Below, in pieces: positions 16,382 through 25,223 of a DNA stretch of 64,000 nt. Under the pieces are notes generated by a model. That model made no database searches and had not been told where the DNA came from. It saw only the letters and a program-made list of their open reading frames with translations. Positions within the stretch are counted from its first letter, which is position 1, and each line of letters starts with the position of its first letter. Origin of the DNA: Vibrio hyugaensis. GTDB taxonomy: Bacteria; Pseudomonadota; Gammaproteobacteria; Enterobacterales; Vibrionaceae. The position numbers were made by a program, and so were the translations under genes. Where the stretch lies: assembly GCF_002906655.1 (NCBI RefSeq), contig NZ_CP025795.1, forward strand, positions 1,674,001 to 1,738,000. The letters are read 5' to 3'.

Positions 16382-17260
16382 CTACTGATTTTTAGCGACC
16401 GCTTTGATCAGTACTGATGTATCCATGCGACCTAAACCATCTCGTTGAAGGTCTGCGTATTGCTCATCCACTTTCTTAGTCAGTGGAAGCTCTAGACCCA
16501 CTCGCTCTGCTTCTTGCAGACAGAAACCCAAGTCTTTGCGCATCCAATCAATAGCGAAGCCAAAGCCGAACTTATCTTCCGCCATCGTATTTGCGCGGTT
16601 CTCCATCTGCCATGAACCTGCAGCGCCGTGCTTCAACGTTTCTACAACTTGAGCGATGTCCAAGCCTGATTTTTGTGCCAGCAGCAAAGCTTCACTCAGA
16701 CCTTGTAAAACGCCACCAATACAGATTTGGTTTACCATCTTACAGCGTTGACCCTGACCGTTTTCACCCAGTAGCGTCATCTGCTTCGCGTACACATCCA
16801 TCGCTGGAGAGACACGATCAAAAATGCTTTGTTCACCACCACACATGATGGTTAGAACACCATTTTCTGCGCCCGCTTGACCACCAGAAACTGGCGCATC
16901 AATGAAGTGATTGCCGTACTTAACACACGCTTCAGCCAGCTCAACCGCTAGGTCTGCAGAAGTCGTTGTGTGGTCCACTAACACTGCATCCGCTTTCAAG
17001 CCAACCAGAATGCCTTCTTCACCGTAAACAACGCTACGAACGTCATCATCATTACCCACACAGGTAAAAACAATGTCACAGCCTTCTGCCGCTTCACGTG
17101 GTGTTTCACAAGCCACGCCTTGGTATTCTTCAGCCCATTTGTCGGCTTTCGCTTTTGTGCGGTTGTATACTTTGGTTTCAAAGCCCGCTTTACTTAGGTA
17201 ACCAGCCATTGGGTATCCCATCACACCCAGACCAATAAATGCTACTCTTAGTTTTTCCAT
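16382..17260 (-). CDS. NAD(P)-dependent beta-hydroxyacid dehydrogenase (GarR / 3-hydroxyisobutyrate dehydrogenase-like)
   Basis: Oxidoreductase of the 3-hydroxyisobutyrate dehydrogenase / tartronate-semialdehyde reductase family, 292 residues. The N-terminal Rossmann motif is FIGLGVMGYPMAGYL, and NRTKAKA after it suggests NADP preference. The substrate-site motif DAPVSGGQAGAENGVLTIMCGG and the catalytic-lysine helix KMVNQICIGG follow. ATG 17260 has a strong AAGGAGG seven bases upstream (17267-17273), which excludes the longer frame. The exact substrate is not decided by sequence; GarR-like glyoxylate pathway enzymes fit well. Confidence 0.85.
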   Translation of the reverse strand: MEKLRVAFIGLGVMGYPMAGYLSKAGFETKVYNRTKAKADKWAEEYQGVACETPREAAEGCDIVFTCVGNDDDVRSVVYGEEGILVGLKADAVLVDHTTTSADLAVELAEACVKYGNHFIDAPVSGGQAGAENGVLTIMCGGEQSIFDRVSPAMDVYAKQMTLLGENGQGQRCKMVNQICIGGVLQGLSEALLLAQKSGLDIAQVVETLKHGAAGSWQMENRANTMAEDKFGFGFAIDWMRKDLGFCLQEAERVGLELPLTKKVDEQYADLQRDGLGRMDTSVLIKAVAKNQ

Positions 17261-17376
17261 TGCAAGCCTCCTTGAATTCGAAATAAGTGACGTTTTGAAA
17301 CTATTACTATTTGAAACAGTTAATATTTGAAACATGTTACTAAAGATTTCAGAACATTACTTGCAATAATTTCGTC

Positions 17377-17745
17377 TTAAATAAGCGCAACAAACTCAAT
17401 TAAAGGCGAAGCCACCAAAAGTGATAATAAAAGCGTCACCATTGACGGAATCGCATCTTTCCAAGTATCAAAACGAAAATGGAAAAACATCGCACCAACG
17501 GAGGTGAAAACAATAAAACTTGCACCTATCGCACTTAACAAGTTGTTCGTCGATAACAAGCCAATTAACATCAAAATTGCACCCGTCACCTCAACCAGTC
17601 CAACCAAAAACATAGCGGCACGATTCAACCCATATTTATGAAAGAAAGCGAGCTGTGGCTCAAAAATCGGCTTCACCCAACCGATGATTTTGACCGAACT
17701 GGCAAACAAGAAAAACGCGACTAACAACCCTTGAATAAACACCAT
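17377..17745 (-). CDS. DoxX-family inner-membrane protein
   Basis: Protein of 122 residues with four hydrophobic helices. The start FIQGLLVAFFLFASSVKIIGW and the middle GLNRAAMFLVGLVEVTGAILMLIGL fit the DoxX/DoxD-like family. ATG 17745 is chosen (GGGAG 8 bases upstream); the longer frame from 17790 adds an unlikely N-terminus. It is divergent from the LysR gene at 17847, whose product may control it. Function unknown; some DoxX proteins are linked to thiol stress. Confidence 0.75.
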   Translation of the reverse strand: MVFIQGLLVAFFLFASSVKIIGWVKPIFEPQLAFFHKYGLNRAAMFLVGLVEVTGAILMLIGLLSTNNLLSAIGASFIVFTSVGAMFFHFRFDTWKDAIPSMVTLLLSLLVASPLIEFVALI

Positions 17746-17825
17746 AATTTTAACTCCCAAACAAATGATGGAAGTATTAAAGCATTCCACTTAAAACTTA
17801 AGGAGGGTAATATTTAGCTACTAAT

Positions 17826-17842
17826 CATTCCAAACAGGAATG
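17826..17842. promoter_or_regulatory. Palindrome in the DoxX/LysR divergent promoter region
   Basis: CATTCC-aaaca-GGAATG, a perfect 6-base inverted repeat ending five bases before the LysR ATG. A plausible autoregulatory site of the LysR protein; no experimental link. Confidence 0.4.
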
Positions 17843-17846
17843 CGTC

Positions 17847-18734
17847 ATGGATAAATTTGATTGTTTGAAAGTCTTTTCTCGTGTCGCTCAGTTAGGTTCA
17901 TTTACTGCCGCGGCTAACGAGCTCAATACCACTCAGAGTGCGGTGAGCAAGAAGATCGCTTGGCTTGAGAGTGAAGTCGGCATCACCTTGTTTCATCGTC
18001 ATGCTCGCGCTATCAGCTTAACTTCTGGTGGAAAACAATATCTCGAATTGGCACAGACACTCACAGAACAAATTGATTCCTTCGAGTCGCAGCTTAGACA
18101 AGAACAAGCGTCGGTCTCTGGCGAGCTCAAGCTTTCAGTGCCGAGTGCGTTTAGCGTTCGCTTGTTATCTGCGCCACTGAATGAGTTTCTCAACCAACAT
18201 CCAGAGCTTAGCGTTGATGTGTCGGTTTCGGATAAGTTTGTCGATTTAGTTGAAGGCAATGTTGATATCGCGATTCGTGCCGCCTACCTAAAAGACTCGG
18301 GTTTAAAAGCGCGCTGGTTGATGGATAACGAATTGGTTTACTTCGCGTCTCCCAGTTACCTCGACATGCGCGCTCCTATTCTCAGTGCTAACGATTTGAG
18401 TACGCACTGTTGCTTAACCTACTCACTCTCCAATCCGTCTAACTTGTGGCGTTTCAACGATGGTAATGAAACCATTAAAGTCAAAGTGAAAGAGCAGGTT
18501 CGAAGCGATAGCCCTGAGATGCTGATGCAAATGGCAAAGCTAGGGCAAGGCATCGCTGCAATGCCAAAATGGATGGTAGAACAAGAGCTCAACGATGGTG
18601 AGTTAATTCAAGTATTAACTCAATATCAATCAGTTAAGCTACCAATGTACTTGGTTTACAAAGATAGTGAGTACCAACCTCAGCGCATTCGCACTTTTAT
18701 TGATTTCTTGATTAAGCACTTTTCTGAGGGATAA
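17847..18734 (+). CDS. LysR-family transcriptional regulator
   Basis: LTTR of 295 residues. The N-terminal winged helix-turn-helix reads FSRVAQLGSFTAAANELNTTQSAVSKKIAWLESEVG (about residues 9-44). The C-terminal effector domain is of the periplasmic-binding type (LKLSVPSAFSVRLL...VDIAIRAAYLKDS). It belongs to the CrgA/AaeR-like LTTR group. It is divergent from the DoxX gene, the classical arrangement for regulator and target. The effector is unknown. Confidence 0.88.
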   Translation: MDKFDCLKVFSRVAQLGSFTAAANELNTTQSAVSKKIAWLESEVGITLFHRHARAISLTSGGKQYLELAQTLTEQIDSFESQLRQEQASVSGELKLSVPSAFSVRLLSAPLNEFLNQHPELSVDVSVSDKFVDLVEGNVDIAIRAAYLKDSGLKARWLMDNELVYFASPSYLDMRAPILSANDLSTHCCLTYSLSNPSNLWRFNDGNETIKVKVKEQVRSDSPEMLMQMAKLGQGIAAMPKWMVEQELNDGELIQVLTQYQSVKLPMYLVYKDSEYQPQRIRTFIDFLIKHFSEG

Positions 18735-18762
18735 AAAAAGCTCCATCAAAAATGATGGAGCT
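18732..18762. terminator. Bidirectional terminator between the LysR gene and PTS IIABC
   Basis: Ten-base stem AGCTCCATCA / TGATGGAGCT with loop AAAA. On the - strand it is followed by TTTTTTTAT, a strong terminator for the PTS gene; on + it serves the LysR gene. Confidence 0.85.
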
Positions 18763-18797
18763 AACTAGCAGATAGCCTTAGTTAGGGGGCTACATAC

Positions 18798-20669
18798 TTA
18801 AGGGATTCTTTTCGCCTGCAACAGTGCTGCTGCATTTAGCATCGCGTCTTTAGTGCTGACATCCAATACCTTCATTTTTCTAAAGCGTTCCGGCTCTTTG
18901 ATGGCGACATCGTGAGCGAAGATAACAAACCTCGCCTTGGCGATATCTTTGTCAGTGATTCGGTTAATGATGCCGTTCGCACCTTGCGTTTCGACCTTGA
19001 TCTTAATGCCTAACGCACAGGCAGCTTTTTCTAATGACTTCGCCGCTAAGAAGGTGTGCGCAACACCTGATGGACAAGACGTCACGGCAAGAATGTCTGC
19101 TTCGCCCTCGCCTTGCACAGACGTATAAGCTTGAGATTGACCAACCGGACTGTCGTCTTCTGTGACTGTCTTCTTAAGCGCAATAACAATCAATGCTGTG
19201 GTAAACGAGCCTGCGATTGTGCCAACAATGTAGCCAATCTTCCCGTCTACAACTGGCAGTACAATCCAGCCGCCCCACGGAGCGTGATTAATTACATGGA
19301 ACATAAAACCAATGACGTTACCGACAATGCCACCAGCAACAATCGCAGGCAGTACGCGTGCTGGGTCACCGGCTGCAAACGGAATCGCCCCTTCGCTGAT
19401 GCCAATCATACCCATGATGCCCGCCGCTTTACCGGCCTCACGCTCATCACGTTTAAATTTACTTGGCGATAGGAAAGTCGCTAACGCCATGCCCAGAGGT
19501 GGGGTACAGATCGCAATACCGACACCACCCATCAACCACGGCTGAGTATTCACCTGTGTCTGAGCAAACAAGGTCGCCACTTTGTTGATGGGGCCGCCCA
19601 TGTCAAACGCAGTCATTGCACCCAGTACAGTGCCCAACATCACTTTACCTGAGCCCGCCATACCCGTAAGCACATCGTTCATGGTTGTCATTGCGCTGGC
19701 GATCGGTGAGCCGATCACCCACATCACAGCGCCACAGGTGACAAACGTACCAACCAGTGGGTAGATAAAGATCGAGCCGAGCGAACTCATGCTGTCCGGC
19801 AATTGAATCTTCTTCAGCAGCCAAACCACAAAGCCGGCGAAAAATCCGACCACAATCGCGCCCAAGAAGCCGGTGTTGTAGTGACTAACCGCAATCCATG
19901 AGCCAATCATACCCGGAGCCAGACCCGGCTTATCCGCAATCGAATAGGCAATGTAACCACCCAATACCGCGGTAAACAGCGTCAAACCTGCGATACCCAT
20001 CTCAGCGATATCTGCCAGTATCCCCTCTTCCGGAACGCCACCATGCCCTGAAATCATCACAGACAGAGACAACAACACGCCGCCCGCGACAATAAACGGA
20101 ATCATATGTGAGGTGCCAAACAGCAAGTGTTCCTTCATTCTGCCGAGCTTTTGCGCCCAAGGGCTGAGTGGCTCAGACGCAAATTCCAAAGGGTCGATAC
20201 CAGAGTCATTCGCGTTTGATTGAATATCAGTAAGTAGCTCGCGCGCTTCCTCAACTGACTCCGCCGCTTTTAACTTATTGACGAAACCATCTTCAATGAT
20301 TTTGGTGGAAATTTGTGCCAAGACTTCGATGTGATGATGGTCATCCCCATCCGGAGAAGCCAGCATAAAAAATACGTCAGACAGTTCGCCGTCATCAGCG
20401 CCGTAATCAATCCCTTTTCGGCTGATGCCCACTGCGACTGCGGGTTTAGCGACTGCATTACTTTTGGCGTGAGGAATGGCAATACCCTCGTCAAAGCCGG
20501 TATTGCCAATCTCTTCTCGTTTCCAAATGTCCGCCAAGAACTGACTTTTGCTAGTGAGCTTGCCCGCCGCGTCCAACAATTCGACGAGCTCTTTGAGCGC
20601 TTCATCTTTGGTTTGAGCCTGCAAATCCAAGCAAATGGTTTCCGGCTCAATAAGGTTTAATATGTCCAT
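18798..20669 (-). CDS. PTS fructose-family EIIABC, domain order A-C-B
   Basis: Phosphotransferase permease that imports and phosphorylates a fructose-type sugar. The domain order is EIIA (phospho-histidine in GIAIPHAKS, His67), then EIIC with about ten membrane helices beginning FGTSHMIPFIVAGGVLLSLSVMI and containing FDMGGPINK, then EIIB with the phospho-cysteine in AVTSCPSGVAHT (Cys532). It has 623 residues. ATG 20669 is used, with AAGGTAC upstream; the longer frame to 20705 has no family match. It is divergent from the free EIIB gene, and the shared control region carries an ACTGGAT motif also seen near the AraC gene. The cluster resembles VC1820-VC1827 of V. cholerae from memory. Confidence 0.9.
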   Translation of the reverse strand: MDILNLIEPETICLDLQAQTKDEALKELVELLDAAGKLTSKSQFLADIWKREEIGNTGFDEGIAIPHAKSNAVAKPAVAVGISRKGIDYGADDGELSDVFFMLASPDGDDHHHIEVLAQISTKIIEDGFVNKLKAAESVEEARELLTDIQSNANDSGIDPLEFASEPLSPWAQKLGRMKEHLLFGTSHMIPFIVAGGVLLSLSVMISGHGGVPEEGILADIAEMGIAGLTLFTAVLGGYIAYSIADKPGLAPGMIGSWIAVSHYNTGFLGAIVVGFFAGFVVWLLKKIQLPDSMSSLGSIFIYPLVGTFVTCGAVMWVIGSPIASAMTTMNDVLTGMAGSGKVMLGTVLGAMTAFDMGGPINKVATLFAQTQVNTQPWLMGGVGIAICTPPLGMALATFLSPSKFKRDEREAGKAAGIMGMIGISEGAIPFAAGDPARVLPAIVAGGIVGNVIGFMFHVINHAPWGGWIVLPVVDGKIGYIVGTIAGSFTTALIVIALKKTVTEDDSPVGQSQAYTSVQGEGEADILAVTSCPSGVAHTFLAAKSLEKAACALGIKIKVETQGANGIINRITDKDIAKARFVIFAHDVAIKEPERFRKMKVLDVSTKDAMLNAAALLQAKRIP

Positions 20670-20901
20670 TGTTTGTACCTTGCAATGTTCACGCTCGTGA
20701 GTCATGAGTTATTTGTTCCATCTATGACTGTGTACAGAGTAACCAACACTTTCTGTTTTCAATACAGGATAAAAAGTGCATTAACTGGATTAATGTAACA
20801 TGAGATTTAAACTGTGATAGAGCTCTTGCGATTATCTGCTTTAAATCCATCCTTTCGTCGACCACTATGCTAAAATCCACAAAAAATAAAATGGATAGAA
20901 C
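20670..20901. promoter_or_regulatory. Divergent control region of PTS IIABC and free EIIB
   Basis: Contains TTAACTGGATT at 20781-20791. The same 11-mer occurs in inverted orientation at 22964-22974 in the AraC/second PTS control region. Likely a site for the AraC-type regulator of the cluster (inference). Confidence 0.45.
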
Positions 20902-21201
20902 ATGAAAATCGTAGCGGTGACAGCGTGCCCTACAGGCATCGCTCATACTTATATGGCGGCAGATGCTCTAATGAAAGCTGCGCCTAAGCATAACGTACAA
21001 ATTAAGGTCGAGACGCAAGGTGCGATGGGTATTGAGAATCAGCTCACTCCCCACGACATTGCACAGGCGGATCGTGTCTTAATTGTGTCCGATATTGAGA
21101 TTGAGCAACCAGCCCGCTTTGAAGGCACCAACAAAGTCCAAATCCCAATTGAAGATGTGTTACTCAATGTCGATAAAGTGTTCCTCGTGCACTGTCGATG
21201 A
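20902..21201 (+). CDS. Free PTS fructose-family EIIB
   Basis: Stand-alone EIIB domain of 99 residues that passes phosphate from an EIIA to a sugar on an EIIC. The phosphorylated cysteine is Cys9 in AVTACPTGIAHTYMAA, followed by the conserved IKVETQGAMGIEN. ATG 20902 has GGATAG about seven bases upstream. Its partner EIIC is not adjacent; it may work with the divergent A-C-B protein or act as a regulatory branch. It is followed at 13 bases by the EIIA-like gene. Confidence 0.88.
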   Translation: MKIVAVTACPTGIAHTYMAADALMKAAPKHNVQIKVETQGAMGIENQLTPHDIAQADRVLIVSDIEIEQPARFEGTNKVQIPIEDVLLNVDKVFLVHCR

Positions 21202-21213
21202 TACGCTGTGCTG

Positions 21214-21990
21214 ATGAACGAATACCAAATCACCTTTTTTGTCGACGATATTAATGCTAGTGCTCACGTAGCGCAGCCCCTCAATCGCGTCGCCAAAAAG
21301 TTCAAAAGCACCATACACATCATCAACATAACCCAAAACCGCATCGCTGAACTCACCAAGTCAGTCGCGGTTTTACAGGTCGGCTTGCAGCAAGGCGACC
21401 TGTGCCAAATCACTGCCATCGGTATTGATGCCGAGCTTGCCTGTTTCGTTATCAAAGACATCATTGCTGAGAACTTTACCGTTGTGGGCTCCCACATTAA
21501 TTACGAATTCTCAAGCCAACTTGCAGAGCGACTTCCCCAGATTTGCCCACCTTGTGAAATCCAATGGCATTACGCCAAAGCGCACACTGAACTCACCAAG
21601 TTCGAGTGCTTGAAAGGGCTAGCTCAGCTTATTCATCCGATTCACCCAGACGAACTCATTCTCGCCTTTATCAAACGCGAAGAACGCTCCTCGACCGCAG
21701 TAACACCGGGCATTGCCCTGCCCCACGTCATGTTCGAAGGTGTGGACCACATTTCTGTCGCGGTTATCGCGAACGAGATTCCAATGGATTGGGCATCCAA
21801 AATGGGTGAAGTGCATCTTGCTATAGCACTAGTAATGCCAGCGAAGCCCACACGCGAGCACATCATCGCGGCAACCAACTTAACTCGTAACCTGCTGACC
21901 GACCAAATGGCTGAACGTTTACTGCTAACAAAAAGCAGCGTCGACTTGCAGGCGCTTCTGATGTACGCCATGTCGAGGCTGCTTGCTTAG
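21214..21990 (+). CDS. HPr-like / PTS EIIA two-domain protein
   Basis: The C-terminal half is an EIIA of the fructose/nitrogen type. The segment PGIALPHVMFEG carries the likely phospho-histidine, followed by AVIANEIPMDW and a helical end. The N-terminal third looks like a degenerate HPr domain: SAHVAQPLNRVAKKFKSTIHI keeps a histidine at the active position but loses the usual arginine two residues later, and ELTKSVAVLQVGLQQGDLCQITAIG matches the second half of HPr. It may be a phosphate relay or sensor rather than a full HPr. ATG 21214 is preferred to GTG 21208. Transcribed with the EIIB gene. Confidence 0.7.
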   Translation: MNEYQITFFVDDINASAHVAQPLNRVAKKFKSTIHIINITQNRIAELTKSVAVLQVGLQQGDLCQITAIGIDAELACFVIKDIIAENFTVVGSHINYEFSSQLAERLPQICPPCEIQWHYAKAHTELTKFECLKGLAQLIHPIHPDELILAFIKREERSSTAVTPGIALPHVMFEGVDHISVAVIANEIPMDWASKMGEVHLAIALVMPAKPTREHIIAATNLTRNLLTDQMAERLLLTKSSVDLQALLMYAMSRLLA

Positions 21991-22013
21991 TCTTTACCGT
22001 TTTGATTTCTGTT

Positions 22014-22856
22014 CTAGATTGAACCGCGATATTCCGTCGGCGTTCTGCCCGTTCGGTTCTTAAAGACTCGACAGAAGTAGTTCACATCTTTGAATCCACA
22101 GCGCACCGATACCTCATTCAACTTAAAGTTGTATTTCTTGAGCATAAACTTCGCTCGGTCTACCCGTACCCACGTAATGTAATCGGCTAACGTCATGTGA
22201 CCTTGCTGACGGAACAAACGCGACAAATGGTTAGAAGAGATGCTGAACCTCGACGCAATACTGTCACGTGTGATTGGGCGGTGGAAATTCTCTTGGATGT
22301 AGATACAAATGCCCTGATACAGATCTTGCACTCGGCTGTGCGCCTGCGTCTCAATAGGCGCATCTAACATCGACTTAGCGTATTGCAACAAGGCTTGCAG
22401 CAACAACTCATCCATTGGCTTCTTATTACACTCACGAGCCAATGAACTCAGCGCTTCCAAGATATTATCAATGGCAAATCCAGAACGAGTTTGAATACTG
22501 TGCTTTTGGATATCGTAAAAGCTCGCTTCCCCTTTACGTTTGGACACGAGACTCAAACCCAATTGACGGCGACCGAAGAGAATACTTAATACCGAGCAAT
22601 CTGTATCCCAGTCAGGTTTATTCCAACAGTTAGGCGGAATAAATATCGCATCACCGGTTTTCGCCACGATATGCGTCACTTTGCGATCATGACTTTCCAT
22701 TTCATTAATATATTCACCAGATAAGACCAATTCTAATCGAGGGAAGTTAACCTGATAGCTAAATTCAGGTGGTGTATGAAAATCACCAGCAAACCATATA
22801 TTGTGGAATGGTTCTCGCTCGTTTAATACTGATGAAATCAAATCATGAAAAATCAT
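22014..22856 (-). CDS. AraC-family transcriptional regulator of the PTS cluster
   Basis: Regulator with an N-terminal cupin-like sensing domain (ELVLSGEYINEM...TGDAIFIPPNCWNKP) and a C-terminal AraC domain with two helix-turn-helix units (SIASRFSISSNHLSRLFRQQG and LNEVSVRCGFKDVNYFCRVFKNRTGRTP). ATG 22856 is the start that best fits the cupin domain; ATG 22883 is possible. It is divergent from the second EIIABC-manA operon. Several ATCCAGT motifs lie between them and one in the control region of the other PTS genes, so it probably controls the whole cluster. It corresponds by position to VC1825 of V. cholerae (recollection). Confidence 0.88.
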   Translation of the reverse strand: MIFHDLISSVLNEREPFHNIWFAGDFHTPPEFSYQVNFPRLELVLSGEYINEMESHDRKVTHIVAKTGDAIFIPPNCWNKPDWDTDCSVLSILFGRRQLGLSLVSKRKGEASFYDIQKHSIQTRSGFAIDNILEALSSLARECNKKPMDELLLQALLQYAKSMLDAPIETQAHSRVQDLYQGICIYIQENFHRPITRDSIASRFSISSNHLSRLFRQQGHMTLADYITWVRVDRAKFMLKKYNFKLNEVSVRCGFKDVNYFCRVFKNRTGRTPTEYRGSI

Positions 22857-23238
22857 TTTACGTACTCTTAAACACGCATCCATGATGCTATACCTATAGA
22901 TATACACCCTACTGGATTTTTGTGCTATTGAGCAAAATCACACTTCCATTTTAAGGTTACAAAAATCCAGTTAACGCATCAATTATCCAGTCTAGTAAAT
23001 CATCAACAAAGTCTTCAAAGCCTTATATATGGGAGCAATAACACATTTCACTTATGGTTCACTGACTTCCACATAATGTCACAGATATGCAGTAAGTTTA
23101 TCCAGTAGACGATCTACATCACACTCTAGTCGGGCGGTTACAATCGTCCAGTAAATGCATTTTTTCTTCACTACTGTCTCCGCTTGGTTAATTTCAAAAT
23201 ACCCCTGAAATAAAAATTATATTTATAGGGGTTCGACA
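22857..23238. promoter_or_regulatory. AraC / EIIABC-manA divergent control region with repeated ATCCAGT motifs
   Basis: No gene is seen. The heptamer ATCCAGT or its near copy occurs at 22965-22971, 22985-22991, 23100-23106 and 23146-23152 (GTCCAGT), and inverted at 22911-22917. The first two are 20 bases apart, about two helical turns, as expected for AraC-type dimers. A weak CRP-like element (ATTGA-N6-TCACA) lies at 22927-22942. Confidence 0.6.
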
Positions 23239-25146
23239 ATGATCACCAAACTAATAAATGAAGACTTGATTAAGCTTGATCTTCAAGCGACTTCAAAAGA
23301 AGACGTATTTAAAGAACTGGTTGCAGTTCTACACGCCCAAGGTCGTATTTCAGACCAAGAGCAATTTCTTGCAGATATAAAAGCACGTGAAGAATTAGGT
23401 AACACCGGATTTGAGGATGGCGTTGCTATCCCACACGCGAAAAGTGCCGCGGTTCTTGAACCAGCGGTTGTGATCGGCGTAAGCAAATCAGGTATCGAAT
23501 ACGGCGCAGAAGACGGTTTGCCTTCAAAACTGTTCTTCATGATCGCTTCTCCAGACGGTGGCGATAACCACCATATCGAAGTACTTGCAGAGCTGTCTTC
23601 AAAACTGATTGAAGATGGTTTCATTGATGCATTCTTAGGTACAGCAAACAGCCAAGACGCACTGGCACTCCTACTTGCTAAAGAAGAGCCGCAAGCAGTG
23701 GCAGACGCACCAGCAAACCAAGGTTTCATCATTGGTGTTACTGGTTGTCCTGCGGGCGTTGCGCACACTTACCTAGCGGCAGAAGCGCTAGAGAAAGGTG
23801 CAGCAGCGATGGGTTACGAAATCAAGGTTGAAACCAACGGTTCAATCGGTGTGAAAAACAGCCCAACCGCAGAAGAAATCGAACGTGCAGACGCAATCAT
23901 CGTAGCGTGTGACAAACAAGTCGACATGAACCGCTTTGCGGGCAAACGCGTGGTTAAAACCAACGTAAAAGCCCCTATCCGCGATGCTCAAGGTCTGATT
24001 AACGAAGCGTTAAGCGCTCCAGAATACCAAGCAGAAGCAAGCAGCAATGCACAAGCGTCTGTGGCAAACAAAGCCTCTCAGGCTCGATCTGACCTCTACC
24101 GCTACTTGATGAATGGCGTATCACACATGATCCCATTCGTTGTAACGGGTGGTCTGTTGATTGCACTTGCTCTTGCCGTCGGTGGTCAGCCAAGTGAAGC
24201 TGGCATGGCAATTCCTGAAGGCAGCATGTGGAACCAAATCCTCAACGTCGGTGTGGTTGCCTTTACGCTGATGATCCCAATCCTAGCCGGTTACATTGCT
24301 TACGCGATTGCTGACCGTCCTGCTCTAGCTCCTGGCTTGATCGGTGGTTGGATTGCAAACAACGGTTCTTTCTACGGCGCAGACGCAGGTACAGGCTTTA
24401 TCGGTGCCATCATCGCTGGTCTGCTTGTGGGTTACTTCGTGAAGTGGATTACGTCGATTAACTACCACAAATTCATTCAACCTTTAGTGCCAATCATGAT
24501 TGCGCCAATCACAGGCTCGCTATTCATCGCTGGTCTTTTCATCTTCGTTATCGGCGCGCCAATCGCAAGCCTAATGGACGGTCTGACTGCGCTACTAACA
24601 AGCATGAGTACAGGTAACATCGTTCTACTAGGCATCGTACTTGGTGGTATGGCTGGCTTCGATATGGGTGGTCCATTCAACAAGGTCGCGTTCCTATTCT
24701 CTGTGGGCATGATTGCGAGCGGTCAAACTCAATTTATGGGTGCGATGGCGTGTGCAATCCCTGTTGCACCTCTAGGCATGGCACTGGCAACGGCGCTTGG
24801 TCGTAAGTTCGACCTGTTCGAAGAATCAGAAACCGAAGCGGGCAAAGCAGCTGGTGCAATGGGTCTGGTTGGTATCTCTGAGGGTGCGATTCCGTTCGCA
24901 GCGCAAGATCCAATGTCAGTGATTCCTGCAAACGTACTTGGCTCAATGGTAGCGGCAGTAATGGCGTTCTCATTCGGCATTACCAACAGTGTTGCTCACG
25001 GCGGTCCAGTTGTGGCTCTACTTGGCGCGATGAACCACCCAGTACTTGCTCTGATTTGTATGGCAGCTGGCGCAGTAGTTACCGCAGTAACGTGTGTAAC
25101 TCTGAAGAAAGTTCGCAAAGCAAAAATGATGCAAGCAGCCGCTTAA
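23239..25146 (+). CDS. PTS fructose/mannose-family EIIABC, domain order A-B-C
   Basis: Permease of 635 residues with EIIA first (phospho-histidine in GVAIPHAKS, His66), EIIB second (phospho-cysteine in GVTGCPAGVAHTYLAA, Cys170) and EIIC last (from about 285, GVSHMIPFVVTGGLLIALALAVGG, with FDMGGPFNK). The order differs from the A-C-B protein at 18798-20669. Because manA follows on the same strand, mannose is the likely substrate; the equivalent V. cholerae protein has been linked to mannose as I recall. ATG 23239 follows AGGGG at 23227. Control is probably by the divergent AraC protein. Confidence 0.9.
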   Translation: MITKLINEDLIKLDLQATSKEDVFKELVAVLHAQGRISDQEQFLADIKAREELGNTGFEDGVAIPHAKSAAVLEPAVVIGVSKSGIEYGAEDGLPSKLFFMIASPDGGDNHHIEVLAELSSKLIEDGFIDAFLGTANSQDALALLLAKEEPQAVADAPANQGFIIGVTGCPAGVAHTYLAAEALEKGAAAMGYEIKVETNGSIGVKNSPTAEEIERADAIIVACDKQVDMNRFAGKRVVKTNVKAPIRDAQGLINEALSAPEYQAEASSNAQASVANKASQARSDLYRYLMNGVSHMIPFVVTGGLLIALALAVGGQPSEAGMAIPEGSMWNQILNVGVVAFTLMIPILAGYIAYAIADRPALAPGLIGGWIANNGSFYGADAGTGFIGAIIAGLLVGYFVKWITSINYHKFIQPLVPIMIAPITGSLFIAGLFIFVIGAPIASLMDGLTALLTSMSTGNIVLLGIVLGGMAGFDMGGPFNKVAFLFSVGMIASGQTQFMGAMACAIPVAPLGMALATALGRKFDLFEESETEAGKAAGAMGLVGISEGAIPFAAQDPMSVIPANVLGSMVAAVMAFSFGITNSVAHGGPVVALLGAMNHPVLALICMAAGAVVTAVTCVTLKKVRKAKMMQAAA

Positions 25147-25171
25147 TCACCCCTACCCCCAAATGGCTCCT

Positions 25172-25199
25172 ATGGCTTGGGCAATGTCGCCCAAGCCAT
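25172..25199 (+). terminator. Intercistronic hairpin between EIIABC and manA
   Basis: Perfect 11-base stem ATGGCTTGGGC / GCCCAAGCCAT with a 6-base loop, followed by GATTTTCTC. It may terminate part of the transcripts and so lower manA relative to the permease. Confidence 0.7.
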
Positions 25200-25223
25200 G
25201 ATTTTCTCTCATGGTGACACTCT

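Noticed and set aside
22921-22942. TGTG...TCACA as a full CRP site
   Set aside because: Spacing of the outer halves is 22 bases instead of 16; only a weak half-matching element with correct spacing remains.
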